The notes under the pieces: generated by a model
What the model saw: only the letters and a program-made list of their open reading frames with translations
What the model was told of the DNA's origin: nothing
Databases searched by the model: none
Shown: piece by piece, positions 43,204 through 53,231 of the stretch
Numbering within the stretch: the first letter of the stretch is position 1
Layout: every line of letters begins with the position of its first letter
From: CBDCWA01 sp965223255
GTDB lineage: Bacteria; Pseudomonadota; Alphaproteobacteria; Rhizobiales; Hyphomicrobiaceae
Assembly: GCA_965223255.1 (NCBI GenBank)
Contig: CBDCWA010000004.1
Coordinates: 2,790,001-2,854,000 of the forward strand
Reading direction: 5' to 3'
DNA length: 64,000 nucleotides
Translations under genes and position numbers: made by a program

Positions 43204-44991
43204 ATGGCCAAAGGCAAATCGAAATCAAAAAAGGACAACAAGAGCGTTAACAAGAACTATCGCGGTTGGCAGTCCGATATCATCGTTGATCTGATAAAGC
43301 AGTATGACTTCCCGCATATTACATTGAATCCGGGGGCCTCGTTCCGTGGCCTGCATGACAGTCTGGTCAACTACGGCAACAATGAGCCGGCAATGATGCT
43401 GTGCAATCACGAAGAGATCGCGGTCGAAATCGCCCATGGCTATGCCAAGGCAACAGGCAAACCGATGATCGCGATCGTACACAATCTTGTTGGCCTCCTG
43501 CACTGTAATCTTGCAGTTTATTACGCCTACATCGATCGTTGTCCCATCTTCATTATCGGTGCCACCGGTCCTATGGATGAGGCACGTCGGCGCCCGCATA
43601 TCGACTGGACCCACACCGCCCTGGTGCAAGGCCAAGCCGTGCGCGATTACACCAAATGGGACTATCAGCCGACATCCATCCATGGCGTTCCTGAAAGTTT
43701 TCAACGCGCTTATTCTGTAATGATGACGGAGCCGGTCGGACCGATCTACATGTGCTACGACGCCGCACTTCAGGAGGACCCGTTAACGGAAAACGTGCAA
43801 TTGCCGCCGGTGGATGCAGTCCGCGTACCGGCTCCGATGATGCCCGAGCCTGAAGCGATGAACGCCATCGCCGATAAGCTCGTCAAGGCCGACAATCCCA
43901 TCTTGATGGCGGAATATGTTGGCCGGCGCGAGGGCGGGTTCGAGTCACTGGTTGAGCTTGCAGAAACCGTCGGCTCGCCGGTCTGGAGCATTCCCAATGC
44001 GCTAAATTTTCCGAACCAGCATCCGTTAAGTTTCACCTTTGACAAATCGATCTTTACCGATCGTGATCTGCTCGTCGGCCTCGACGTTACGGACTACGAA
44101 AAACAAACCCATGTCTTGAACTCCACCGAGCGCACGCTTGAGTGCTTGCTGCCCGACAAGTGCGATTATGTTGAAATCGGCTTTGGCGAGTTGAACATTT
44201 CCAAGTGGGCCATGGATTATTGCCGCATGCAGCCGACCTCGGTGCGCACGATCGGCGATACCAAGCTTGCCATTCCGCAACTCACCCAGCTCTGTAAGGA
44301 GCGCATCGGCGGCAACAGTAAGCTTGAGAAAAAGATTGCCGAGCGCACCAAAGACCTGACCAAACGACACAAGGCAACGTGGGCCAAATGGCAGGAAGAG
44401 GCACGCGAGAACTGGGATGCGGTACCGATGTCGACACCGCGCCTGGCGCATGAAGTCTGGGAAGTCATCAAGGAAGAAGACTGGGTCCTGTCGGCGGTTA
44501 CGCTCAAATACCAGGTCTTCAAGCAATGGAACTTCGACAAATCCTATCGCCATCCCGGCGACGGCCTTGGCACCGCCACCCAATTTGGCATTTCCCTCGG
44601 TGTTGCCCTTGCCCACAAGAACAATGGCAAGATTGTTGTTGATCTGCAGCCAGACGGGGATTTGATGTTCGATGCTGGCGCACTTTGGGTGGCCGCCAAA
44701 TACGAAATTCCGATGTTGATCGTAATGTACAACAATCGTGCCTATTACAACGATTGGGAGCACCAAATCCGCATGGCCCGCCAACGCGGCACGGATGAGA
44801 AAAAAGCCCATATCGGTATGGATCTTTATGGGCCCGAGCCCGATTTTGGTGCTCTGGCGCGCTCGATGGGTGTCTGGGGTGAGGGTCCGATCGAGGATCC
44901 TAAGGACGTCCGTTCTGCTTTGCTACGTGCGCTTGAGGTTGTGAAATCTGGCAAGCCGGCGCTGGTCGACACGGTAACGCAGCATCGCTGA
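43204..44991 (+). CDS. Thiamine-diphosphate-dependent enzyme, paralogue B
   Basis: A 595-residue paralogue of the enzyme at 37040-38809, with a lysine-rich N-terminal extension (KGKSKSKKDNKSVNKN). It keeps LNPGASFRGLHDSLVN near 40 and the activating Glu in CNHEEIAVEIAHGYAKATG. The diphosphate motif reads QPDGDLMFD ... MYNNRAYYND, so the first Gly of GDG is Pro. A charged helical stretch (EKKIAERTKDLTKRHKATW, near 380) is absent from paralogue A. GGGGGGAG precedes the ATG by 12 bases. The substrate is unknown; the two paralogues may act in sequence or form a mixed oligomer. Confidence 0.83.
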   Translation: MAKGKSKSKKDNKSVNKNYRGWQSDIIVDLIKQYDFPHITLNPGASFRGLHDSLVNYGNNEPAMMLCNHEEIAVEIAHGYAKATGKPMIAIVHNLVGLLHCNLAVYYAYIDRCPIFIIGATGPMDEARRRPHIDWTHTALVQGQAVRDYTKWDYQPTSIHGVPESFQRAYSVMMTEPVGPIYMCYDAALQEDPLTENVQLPPVDAVRVPAPMMPEPEAMNAIADKLVKADNPILMAEYVGRREGGFESLVELAETVGSPVWSIPNALNFPNQHPLSFTFDKSIFTDRDLLVGLDVTDYEKQTHVLNSTERTLECLLPDKCDYVEIGFGELNISKWAMDYCRMQPTSVRTIGDTKLAIPQLTQLCKERIGGNSKLEKKIAERTKDLTKRHKATWAKWQEEARENWDAVPMSTPRLAHEVWEVIKEEDWVLSAVTLKYQVFKQWNFDKSYRHPGDGLGTATQFGISLGVALAHKNNGKIVVDLQPDGDLMFDAGALWVAAKYEIPMLIVMYNNRAYYNDWEHQIRMARQRGTDEKKAHIGMDLYGPEPDFGALARSMGVWGEGPIEDPKDVRSALLRALEVVKSGKPALVDTVTQHR

Positions 44992-45016
44992 GCCCTTTAA
45001 GGTTGCACAAAACAAA

Positions 45017-45056
45017 ATAGGCCATCAGGTGCTGTCCTGGTGGCCTATGATTTTTT
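45017..45056. terminator. Bidirectional rho-independent terminator
   Basis: ATAGGCCATCAGG and CCTGGTGGCCTAT form a 13-pair stem (one G-U) around TGCTGT, followed by ATTTTTT on the plus strand and by ATTTTGTTTTG on the minus strand. It closes both the thiamine enzyme and the pnp transcripts. Confidence 0.92.
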
Positions 45057-45084
45057 GTGCTGTTGTTGGAGGCAGGCCGCCAAC

Positions 45085-47301
45085 TCAGCCGCGATCGCCG
45101 CCGCGGTCGCCACGGTCACGACGTGGCCGCCTATCGCGTCGGGGTGGCCGGTCATTTCCGTCACCGTCACCGTCATCGCCTTGGCGCTCTGGCCTCGGCA
45201 ATTCCTCGCCGGTCTCCTGATTGACGACTTTCATCGATAATCGCACCTTGCCACGATCATCGAAGCCCAACAGCTTGACATAGACCTCCTGGCCTTCTGC
45301 CACGACGTCGCTTGGATGGTTAGGCCGCATTTCACTGGTCAATTGTGAGACGTGGACGAGGCCGTCCTTTGCACCGAAGAAATTGACAAAGGCACCGAAA
45401 TCCATAAGCTTCACAACCTTGCCGCGATAGACGTGGCCGACTTCGGGTTCCGATGTAATCTCCTTGATCCTCTTCATCGCAGCTTCGATGGCCTCGCGCT
45501 TGGCCGCCGCAATTTTCACGGTCCCATCATCATCGATGTCAATCTTGGCCCCACTTTCCTCGACAATCGATCGAATAACCGAACCACCGGACCCGATGAC
45601 TTCTCGGATCTTATCGGTCGGAATGGTGATCGTTTCGATTCGTGGTGCAAATTCGCCAAGCTCTTCGCGGGTCTTGTCGATCGCCTTGGCCATCTCGCCC
45701 AAGATGTGCATCCGGCCACCATGCGCCTGCTCAAGCGCGGTGCGCATGATCTCTTCGGTGATGCCGGTAATTTTGATGTCCATTTGCAGGGATGTAACGC
45801 CCTCGGAGGTGCCGGCAACTTTGAAGTCCATGTCGCCCAGATGGTCCTCATCGCCTAGAATATCGGAGAGCACGGCAAAATCATTGCCTTCCTTGATCAA
45901 CCCCATGGCGATCCCGGCGACCGGCCGCTTCAAGGGGACACCGGCATCCATCAACGCCAGGGAAGAGCCGCATACTGTCGCCATCGATGACGAGCCATTT
46001 GATTCTGTAACTTCTGAGACGATGCGCACCGTATAAGGGAACTCTTCCGCCGACGGCATCAAAGGATGGACAGCCCGCCAGGCAAGCTTGCCGTGACCGA
46101 CTTCGCGCCGACCAGGCCCGCCCATCCTGCCAACTTCACCAACCGAGAAGGGCGGGAAATTATAATGCAGCATAAAGCGCTGCTTTGTCGTGCCCTCAAG
46201 CCCGTCGATGAATTGCTCATCATCACCGGTTCCGAGTGTTGCCACAACTATCGCCTGAGTTTCACCGCGCGTGAAAAGTGCCGAGCCATGGGTTCTGGGC
46301 AGCACATGCACTTCCGACAATATTGGGCGCACCGTTTTTAGATCACGGCCATCGATACGCATGCCGGTTTTGACAACCGAGCCGCGCATAATGTCCATTT
46401 CCAGCTTCTTGAAGGCGGACCCGATGAGATTGGCATCTTCCGGGCTGTCTTCGGGAACCTCGATTTCGGTTTGCACGCGCTCTTTAATCTCACCGATCAT
46501 ATCGGTACGCTTTTGCTTTTCGGGTATTGAGAACGCTTCGCGCAGCCCGCCTTCGGCGATCTGGCGCACTTGCGAATCATATTTCGAGATATCCGGCGGC
46601 GTGAATTCCCAAGGATCCTTTGCTGCTGTCTCCGCCAGTTTGATAATGGCATCAATGACCGGTTGGAAATGTTTGTGGCCGAACATTACGGCCTCGAGCA
46701 TCTGAGTCTCAGAAAGTTCTTTTGCCTCTGATTCGACCATCATCACCGCATCCTGCGTACCGGCGACCACAAGGTCCAAATCGCTCAGCGGCATTTCATC
46801 GATCATCGGGTTCAGGACGAACTCATCTTCAATCAGGCCGACGCGCGCTGCCCCGATGGGCCCTAAGAACGGGATGCCTGACAGCGTCAGCGCCGCCGAG
46901 GCTGCGACCATCCCCACAATGTCCGGATCGTTCTCGTTGTCGAATGACAACGTTGTAATGATCACCTGCGTTTCATTCTTGAAGCCCTCTACAAAAAGGG
47001 GCCGGATGGGTCGGTCGATAAGCCGTGACGTCAGCGTCTCTTTTTCGGTCGGCCTGCCCTCACGTTTAAAAAAGCCACCCGGAATCTTGCCGGCGGCATA
47101 GTACTTTTCCTGGTAGTTTACGGTCAGCGGAAAGAAGTCGATACCGGGTCTGGGTGACTTTGCCGCCACCACAGTCGCCAGGACACTAGTTTCACCGTAT
47201 TGAGCAAAAACGGCGGCATCCGCCTGCCGTGCCATATGTCCAGTTTCAAGTTTGAGCTTTCGCCCGCCCCAATCAATCTCCACGCGATGGATATCAAACA
47301 T
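45085..47301 (-). CDS. pnp: Polynucleotide phosphorylase
   Basis: A 738-residue PNPase. The start at 47301 (MFDIHRVEIDWGGRKLKLETG) matches the family. Two RNase PH-like domains (LATVVAAKSPRPGIDFFPLT, FNENDPD region, and LFTRGETQAIVVATLG, DILGDEDHLGDMDFKVAGT) are followed by a KH domain with GSGG near 565 and an S1 domain (GHVYRGKVVKLMDFGAFVNF). The last 30 residues are an Asp/Gly/Arg-rich tail. It degrades RNA 3' to 5' using phosphate and is part of the degradosome. It is downstream of rpsO, the classical arrangement. Confidence 0.96.
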   Translation of the reverse strand: MFDIHRVEIDWGGRKLKLETGHMARQADAAVFAQYGETSVLATVVAAKSPRPGIDFFPLTVNYQEKYYAAGKIPGGFFKREGRPTEKETLTSRLIDRPIRPLFVEGFKNETQVIITTLSFDNENDPDIVGMVAASAALTLSGIPFLGPIGAARVGLIEDEFVLNPMIDEMPLSDLDLVVAGTQDAVMMVESEAKELSETQMLEAVMFGHKHFQPVIDAIIKLAETAAKDPWEFTPPDISKYDSQVRQIAEGGLREAFSIPEKQKRTDMIGEIKERVQTEIEVPEDSPEDANLIGSAFKKLEMDIMRGSVVKTGMRIDGRDLKTVRPILSEVHVLPRTHGSALFTRGETQAIVVATLGTGDDEQFIDGLEGTTKQRFMLHYNFPPFSVGEVGRMGGPGRREVGHGKLAWRAVHPLMPSAEEFPYTVRIVSEVTESNGSSSMATVCGSSLALMDAGVPLKRPVAGIAMGLIKEGNDFAVLSDILGDEDHLGDMDFKVAGTSEGVTSLQMDIKITGITEEIMRTALEQAHGGRMHILGEMAKAIDKTREELGEFAPRIETITIPTDKIREVIGSGGSVIRSIVEESGAKIDIDDDGTVKIAAAKREAIEAAMKRIKEITSEPEVGHVYRGKVVKLMDFGAFVNFFGAKDGLVHVSQLTSEMRPNHPSDVVAEGQEVYVKLLGFDDRGKVRLSMKVVNQETGEELPRPERQGDDGDGDGNDRPPRRDRRPRRDRGDRGGDRG

Positions 47302-47438
47302 GTTCAGTCTTCCGTGGTTATTTCGTCCATTGAGTTGCACCTGGCGGGCGTTGATCCGCCCTAGCACGCCCGAACGCAAGCCGCGCTCCAAGTGAGACGG
47401 CCTGCTCTACTGGTCCTGAGAAAGTGCAGGAAGAAGTT
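47302..47438 (-). promoter_or_regulatory. rpsO-pnp intergenic leader
   Basis: The 137 bases contain the hairpin GGGCG-GATCAA-CGCCC on the minus strand, close to position 47355. In enterobacteria the equivalent leader is cut by RNase III and mediates pnp autoregulation; here the stem is short and such control is only a possibility. Confidence 0.3.
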
Positions 47439-47711
47439 TCAGCGCCGGAGGCCGTGCTTCGCAATAATTTGTTGATAGCGTTCAACATTCTTGGACTTTA
47501 CATAGTCCAACAGCCGCCGACGCTGGCTCACCATCTTCAGGAGGCCGCGCCGCGAGTGATTGTCCTTCTTATGAGCCTTGAAGTGTTCGGTCAGATTGGT
47601 AATGCGCTCGGTCAGAATGGCGATTTGCACCTCGGGAGACCCTGTATCGCCGGATTTAGTCGCATTGTCCTTGATGAGTTCAGCTTTTCTCTCGTTTGAA
47701 ACCGACATCAT
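47439..47711 (-). CDS. rpsO: 30S ribosomal protein S15
   Basis: A 90-residue S15 with an additional Met at the start (MM; the second ATG at 47708 gives the standard MSVSNERKAELI). Signature blocks are DTGSPEVQIAILTERI, HKKDNHSRRGLLKMVSQRR and LLDYVKSKN. It binds 16S rRNA at the central domain junction. Located between truB and pnp as in many Proteobacteria. Confidence 0.97.
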   Translation of the reverse strand: MMSVSNERKAELIKDNATKSGDTGSPEVQIAILTERITNLTEHFKAHKKDNHSRRGLLKMVSQRRRLLDYVKSKNVERYQQIIAKHGLRR

Positions 47712-47932
47712 GGTATCCTTCTATTGATCTTTAGGGCTTATGCCCGGGATGGTGGCGCGGCCAGGATGTCGTCCAGCCAGGTCACCAAACAGCTACGCGA
47801 GCCGTCCGGCCCGCGCAATCCTCGCCTTATACACGAAGCGCTGGGAATTGCGAGAAAAATTACACGTCGGTCGACACACCGCACCAGATTCATTAATCAG
47901 CACGCGCCCGGCTGAAGTTGATCAGTGGCCTC

Positions 47933-48856
47933 TCAAAGGTTGAATACCCGTGTTGGCCGAAGCGCTCCTTCCCATATTTCCCCGACCGCTACTGGCGCAC
48001 CTCGAAACAGCGCACAAGCCGTGCCGCTGATCGCCGGCGCATCACGCCCGCGCAATAACAGCGCTTGGCCGCACCGCAACCGTGCCGCATCTGATCTCGA
48101 CACGTCCAGCATATGGATATCGTCGAGCGCGCTGGTAATTGGCATCAAAAGGTGTCTTCGGTCTGTTTCGCCGTCATCACCCACCAATTGCGCATTTTCC
48201 AACGCCTCCATGCTCACCGCCTGGCTCTCGACGAAAACACCGACCTTGGTTCGCCGGAGCGCTATGACATGACCGTAGCAGCCGAGCGTGCGTCCCATAT
48301 CGCGGGCGAGCGAACGCACATACGTCCCTTTGCCGCAAATGGCTTCAAATGTCGCAGTTCCGGCATCTGGCGCATCGATTAGCCGTAAGACATCGATTTC
48401 GACGGTGCGAGCCTTCAGGTCCGGCCTCTCGCCATCCCGTGCCAAGTCGTAGGCGCGCGCGCCATCCACCTTGATTGCCGAAAATGCCGGCGGCACTTGC
48501 GAGATTTTGCCGGTAAATCGAGGCAGGATCGCTTCGATTTCATCGACGCTAGGGCGCAGATCGCTGCAGTGTACCTCTTCGCCTTCGCGATCGTCCGTCG
48601 TCGTCTCCTGTCCCCAGGCGACAGTGAAGCGATAGGCCTTTTCCCGGTCGACCGCAAACGCCACGGTTTTGGTCGCCTCACCGAGCGCGATTGGAAGAAT
48701 ACCGCTTGCAAGCGGATCAAGGGTGCCGGCATGCCCGGCCTTTTGCGCATTGAACAGTCGACGTACAGTGCTGACGGCCTTCGTGGACGTCATACCACCT
48801 GGCTTATCGAGAATGACCCAACCGTGGACCGGGTTACCTTTCTTTCGTCGCGCCAT
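47933..48856 (-). CDS. truB: tRNA pseudouridine(55) synthase
   Basis: A 307-residue TruB. The start at 48856 (MARRKKGNPVHGWVILDKP) is preferred to the longer frame. Catalytic Asp47 lies in GHAGTLDPLASG; KAYRFTVAWG, PPAFSAIKVDGARAYDLAR and GTYVRSLARDMG are the other family blocks. It makes pseudouridine 55 in the T loop of tRNAs. It follows rbfA by about 50 bases in the nusA-infB operon. Confidence 0.96.
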   Translation of the reverse strand: MARRKKGNPVHGWVILDKPGGMTSTKAVSTVRRLFNAQKAGHAGTLDPLASGILPIALGEATKTVAFAVDREKAYRFTVAWGQETTTDDREGEEVHCSDLRPSVDEIEAILPRFTGKISQVPPAFSAIKVDGARAYDLARDGERPDLKARTVEIDVLRLIDAPDAGTATFEAICGKGTYVRSLARDMGRTLGCYGHVIALRRTKVGVFVESQAVSMEALENAQLVGDDGETDRRHLLMPITSALDDIHMLDVSRSDAARLRCGQALLLRGRDAPAISGTACALFRGAPVAVGEIWEGALRPTRVFNL

Positions 48857-48906
48857 ATCCCACCGCTCATCAGAATGATGTCCTATTGAGTCTGACCGGT
48901 TCAATT

Positions 48907-49320
48907 CTATGATTTTGCGATGTCCTGCTGGACGTCGGGTTGCCGCAAAATGGCATCGATCCGCCGCGCTTCATCAATGCTTTCGTCGTAACGGAACCTC
49001 AGGTCAGGCGCAAATTTTAGTCCAAGTCCCCGCACGGTCTCGCCGCGAATAAATTTTTTGTTGCGCATCAATGCCGCGACGAGCACCTCGACATCGCCAT
49101 CGCCCAACAGCGTGACGTAGACCGTTGCAAGTTTGAGATCCGGCGACATACGGACTTCAGAGATCGAAATCATTGCGGATTGCAGATCATCATCGTGGAC
49201 GTCACCGCGCGCCAGCAGCTCGGCCAATCTGTGCCGGATCAGCTCACCGACGCGCAACTGGCGTTGGCTTGGGCCGGCGGCATCAGGCCCCTTTCCGGAT
49301 TTTCGGGTTTTCTTGGCCAT
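48907..49320 (-). CDS. rbfA: Ribosome-binding factor A
   Basis: A 137-residue KH-fold protein with RVGELIRHRLAELLARGD, ISEVRMSPDLKLATVYVTLLG and RGETVRGLGLKFAPDLRFRYDESIDEA (given in parts), the last being the RbfA signature. It assists late 16S rRNA maturation on the 30S subunit. Located between infB and truB, the normal order. Confidence 0.95.
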   Translation of the reverse strand: MAKKTRKSGKGPDAAGPSQRQLRVGELIRHRLAELLARGDVHDDDLQSAMISISEVRMSPDLKLATVYVTLLGDGDVEVLVAALMRNKKFIRGETVRGLGLKFAPDLRFRYDESIDEARRIDAILRQPDVQQDIAKS

Positions 49321-49458
49321 GGTTGTCCCAATTTGTTGGCCGATATCACGTCGTGGGCAGCAGAACGCGGATATTGACAGTGGATCTAAGGGCGTGGTGT
49401 ACGAATTAATGGGTTCAGTCCAGACGCACTATGTACCACGCGATCCGTCGGCCGCTGT

Positions 49459-52314
49459 TTACAAAGTCCTTGCAATCGTCTCTGTCGTAAAGCACTCGAT
49501 TTGATCGCCCTGTCGGATGTCCTGATATTGCTCGAAGGCCATACCGCATTCTTGACCCACCTGGACTTCTTTGACTTCGTCCTTAAAGCGCTTGAGGGTT
49601 GACAGCTTGCCTTCGTGTATAACGACGTTGTCGCGCAACAATCTGACACCGGCGCCGCGCTCGACCCGCCCCTCGCTGACTCGGCAGCCGGCAACTTTCC
49701 CGACCTTCGAAATATTGAACACCTCAAGGATTTCGGCATACCCGATGAAGTTTTCTTTAATCGTCGGAGAAAGCAGACCGGACATTGCCGCTTTGACATC
49801 ATCCACCAAGTCATAAATGACATTATAATAGCGGATCTCGATGCCTTCGCGCTCTGCCGCGGCGCGGGCTTGTGTATTGGCGCGCACATTAAACCCGACG
49901 ATGATTGCATTCGAGGCATTGGCCAGCGCAACGTCGGATTCGGTGATCCCGCCAACGCCGTCGTGCACGATCCGCGCTTCGACCTCGTCTGTCCCGAGTT
50001 TTTTCAATGCACCCGCAATGGCTTCGATCGAGCCTTGTACGTCGCCCTTAACCAGCAGCAAGACTTCTTTGCGGTCAGCTTCTTTTAGCTGCTGCATCAT
50101 TTGTTCAAGGGTTCGCCCGGCACCGACGGCGCCGCGTGCATCCCGCCGCTTGCGATCTCGGTAATCCGTGATTTCGCGCGCCCGGGCCTCATTTTCCACG
50201 ACCGCGAATTGGTCGCCCGCCTCTGGCGCAGAATCGAACCCGAGCGCCTCAACGGGACAAGAAGGACCTGCCTTGACGACATTCTTTCCGACGTCGCTGA
50301 TCAACGCGCGCACCCGGCCCCAACTACAACCGGCCACCACGATATCACCCACGCTGAGCGTCCCGCGTTGGACCAGCAAGGTCCCAACCGGTCCCCTGCC
50401 CCGCTCGAGTTTGGCTTCGATCACAAAACCTTCGGCGGAGCGGTTTGGATTGGCTTTCAGCTCCAGCAATTCGGCCTGCAGTTGGATGGCTTCCAGGAGT
50501 TTATCCAAGTTGAGTCTTTTGAGCGCTGAAATTTCGACTTCCAGCACTTCACCAGACATGCTTTCGACAATCACCTCGTGCTGCAACAACTCGGTCCGCA
50601 CCCTGGTCGGATCGACACCCGGCTTGTCCATTTTGTTAATTGCTACGATCAGCGGAACGTCGGCGGCTTTGGCGTGATTAATTGCCTCGATTGTCTGCGG
50701 CATTACACCGTCATCCGCGGCAACGACCAGCACCACTATGTCGGTTACGCGTGCGCCGCGCGCCCGCATGGCTGTGAAGGCTTCGTGCCCTGGTGTGTCT
50801 ATAAATGTTATCTTTGCGCCGCTGCCGGTTTCAATCTGGTAGGCGCCGATGTGCTGTGTGATGCCACCGGCCTCGCCACTCACCACATTGGTCTCGCGCA
50901 ACGCATCCAGCAATGATGTCTTGCCGTGGTCCACGTGGCCCATAATGGTCACCACCGGTGGTCTGGATTGCATATCGGCAACATCATCGACCTCACCGAT
51001 GAACCCTTCTTCGACATCCGCTTCCGATACCCGCTTTGCCGTATGCCCGAATTCGGCGACGATCAGTTCGGCAGTATCTGCATCGATCACATCGTTAATC
51101 TTGTGCATTGCATCTTGCTGCATCAGATAGCGAATGACGTCGACAGCGCGCTCGGTCATGCGATTGGCCAGTTCCTGAATTGTTATGGCTTCAGGAATCG
51201 TAACCTCGCGCACAATCTTCTCGCGCTGTTGAGGCCCCATGGCCTTTTGCTTCTCGCGTTCCCTGCGCCGTTTGAGGGATGCAAGCGAGCGTTGGCGCTG
51301 GCTCTCATCGAGCGCATTGGTAATCGTGAGTTTGCCCCTTGGCCGTGCATCGCCTGCGCCCCTGCCCGATCGGGCGGGCCGCCCACCACCGCGTTTACGG
51401 CTACCCGGTTCGTCATCATCACTGGTCTGTTGCGCAGGTCGCTGCGGGCGTGCGCGCGCCGGCGCCGTTTTGTCTGGCTCGACTTGCGGGACCGGCGTTG
51501 GCTTCTTTGGGCGCTCGCGTACCACTATCTCAGGTTTTATGAAACCAACGTCCGGCGATCTGGGGCCGCTTTCCGTACCGGCGTCCGCGCTCGCAGTTTG
51601 GCCGGCCGTCCCATTACCCAGTGCGCCGGTTTCCCCAGTTGCCGCTGCCGCAGCATCTGCGGCAGTCTGGGGTGACACCTCCGCTTCGGTCCCGAGCGAT
51701 TCGGGCGATACACCGGTCTCAGCCACAGTCGTGTCGTCAGCTGTCTCGGGTGCACCACCCTTTGCCGTTTTTGAGCGCGACCGTTTTGGTGTTTCGGCAT
51801 CAGGCGTCTTGGTGTCCAAGGCCTTTGCGTCAGCATCCTTTTTCGCTGTAGCCGGCTTGGCCGGTTCTACGAGTTCAACGCGTGCTTGTTCTTGTACTTT
51901 GTCCGGTGTTGCCCGCTGCTTCTGCGCCTGTGCTGCTGCCAGGGCTTGCTTTCGCGCATCCAGTTCGCTTTGCGACAAGGTCCGTTCGGCGTCCTCACTG
52001 GGGGCCGACGTCGATTCATCGACGGCACCTGCCAGTGCACGCTGGCGAGGCGTGAGCTTTTTTGCACCACGTTTGACCGTTGTGGGCGGTGCAGCTTTGT
52101 CGGCTTCCGCCAGCGCCGCCTTCGCTTGCTGCTCGGCTTCCGGTGTCAGGACCATCCGCCGCTTGCCCTTCTTCTTGACCACCTCGACGGACTTCGATCG
52201 GCCATGCGAAAACTTTTGCTGAATATGTCCAGACTCGACCGAGCGCTTCAGGCTAAGTGGCTTGCGCTCACCCGCTCTGGTCGGTTTCTCGGTCGTTTCC
52301 TTCGGTTCGCTCAT
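49459..52314 (-). CDS. infB: Translation initiation factor IF-2
   Basis: A 951-residue IF-2. The first 440 residues include a long Ala/Pro/charged low-complexity extension typical of alphaproteobacteria, beginning with the IF-2 N-terminal block (RKPLSLKRSVESGHIQQKFSHG). The GTPase domain has GHVDHGKTSLLDALR, DTPGHEAFTAMRARG and NKMDKPG. Domains II-IV follow and end RQGDQIECFTTETIARTL. It brings fMet-tRNA to the 30S subunit. Convergent small frames within it are shadows. Confidence 0.97.
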   Translation of the reverse strand: MSEPKETTEKPTRAGERKPLSLKRSVESGHIQQKFSHGRSKSVEVVKKKGKRRMVLTPEAEQQAKAALAEADKAAPPTTVKRGAKKLTPRQRALAGAVDESTSAPSEDAERTLSQSELDARKQALAAAQAQKQRATPDKVQEQARVELVEPAKPATAKKDADAKALDTKTPDAETPKRSRSKTAKGGAPETADDTTVAETGVSPESLGTEAEVSPQTAADAAAAATGETGALGNGTAGQTASADAGTESGPRSPDVGFIKPEIVVRERPKKPTPVPQVEPDKTAPARARPQRPAQQTSDDDEPGSRKRGGGRPARSGRGAGDARPRGKLTITNALDESQRQRSLASLKRRREREKQKAMGPQQREKIVREVTIPEAITIQELANRMTERAVDVIRYLMQQDAMHKINDVIDADTAELIVAEFGHTAKRVSEADVEEGFIGEVDDVADMQSRPPVVTIMGHVDHGKTSLLDALRETNVVSGEAGGITQHIGAYQIETGSGAKITFIDTPGHEAFTAMRARGARVTDIVVLVVAADDGVMPQTIEAINHAKAADVPLIVAINKMDKPGVDPTRVRTELLQHEVIVESMSGEVLEVEISALKRLNLDKLLEAIQLQAELLELKANPNRSAEGFVIEAKLERGRGPVGTLLVQRGTLSVGDIVVAGCSWGRVRALISDVGKNVVKAGPSCPVEALGFDSAPEAGDQFAVVENEARAREITDYRDRKRRDARGAVGAGRTLEQMMQQLKEADRKEVLLLVKGDVQGSIEAIAGALKKLGTDEVEARIVHDGVGGITESDVALANASNAIIVGFNVRANTQARAAAEREGIEIRYYNVIYDLVDDVKAAMSGLLSPTIKENFIGYAEILEVFNISKVGKVAGCRVSEGRVERGAGVRLLRDNVVIHEGKLSTLKRFKDEVKEVQVGQECGMAFEQYQDIRQGDQIECFTTETIARTL

Positions 52315-52433
52315 ACTTTACCTATCTGATCCTCTTGGAGCCTACTGGCCTTTTCCAGCAAGCCTCCAAATCTAGCCGTCGACGTCGACCACATACCAAC
52401 GTATTGAGCCTTATCGACCCAGCGGCCAATTCC

Positions 52434-53198
52434 TCAGTTCTCCTTCGGCGACACCTCATCGCGCACTCCTGCGGCGCTGATGGCAGCCTCACCGGGCAAA
52501 TTCACTTCAGCCCCGCCGGTCCCGGCGGTGTCTGATCGATAGTGTGAAAGCTTCAGAGCAGCAGCAGCAAAATTCTGACTGGCCCCTCCACATCTCAATG
52601 CAGCATGTACCACATTTGACCGCCCTAACGCCAAACTCAATTCCTCAGAATCAAGAATCGTGATCGTTAATGCGGAAATTTCCTTTTGTTTTGAAATGGC
52701 TGCAAAGGCCGCGTCAAGCTTTTTGCACCCATCTTTGCTAGCGTCCGCGGCATGCAAAAGGACAGCGATATCCTCTCCCTCCAGCGCCTTTCGGACTTTG
52801 ACGAAGCCAGCCACGACCAATCCGGCCTTGCTGGCCAGGCTGAGCGCCTCACGAACACGCCGGGCCAACAGCCGATCCACCGTGTCTGACAAATCAGGAG
52901 CAACGGCGACTTTTCGCTTCAAGCTGCGGGCAAAAACATTGGTTCTGGCGGCTTTGTCCACAGATTGGCGCCATGCGGTGATCCACACCCCTCGCCCGGG
53001 TAGCCTGCCGGCCAGGTCGGGAACGATGACGCCGTCAGGTCCGGCAACGAAACGGATGAGCGAGGCCCGCGGGCGAACCACCCCGCTTAGCGCGCAACGC
53101 CGCGCTCCGTCATGGCCAACGCGCATGCTGTTCTGGTCCCGCTGAGCCGGGGCCTTGCCGCGACGGGGCGCGGTGTGATGTGCATTCGCGTCGTGCAT
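52434..53198 (-). CDS. ylxR: YlxR-type RNA-binding protein with L7Ae-like C-terminal domain
   Basis: A 254-residue protein. The N-terminal part holds the YlxR (DUF448) block RRCALSGVVRPRASLIRFV and PGRGVWITAWR; the second part, from about 105 (LLARRVREALSLASKAGLVVAG), has the L7Ae/L30e fold pattern. The C-terminal 45 residues are variable. The gene always sits between nusA and infB in this operon; the protein is thought to bind RNA or affect RNase P or nucleoid function. The fusion to the L7Ae part is usual for alphaproteobacteria. Confidence 0.85.
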   Translation of the reverse strand: MHDANAHHTAPRRGKAPAQRDQNSMRVGHDGARRCALSGVVRPRASLIRFVAGPDGVIVPDLAGRLPGRGVWITAWRQSVDKAARTNVFARSLKRKVAVAPDLSDTVDRLLARRVREALSLASKAGLVVAGFVKVRKALEGEDIAVLLHAADASKDGCKKLDAAFAAISKQKEISALTITILDSEELSLALGRSNVVHAALRCGGASQNFAAAALKLSHYRSDTAGTGGAEVNLPGEAAISAAGVRDEVSPKEN

Positions 53199-53231
53199 GC
53201 CTGATATATGTGCCTCGTACGCATCGTCTAG

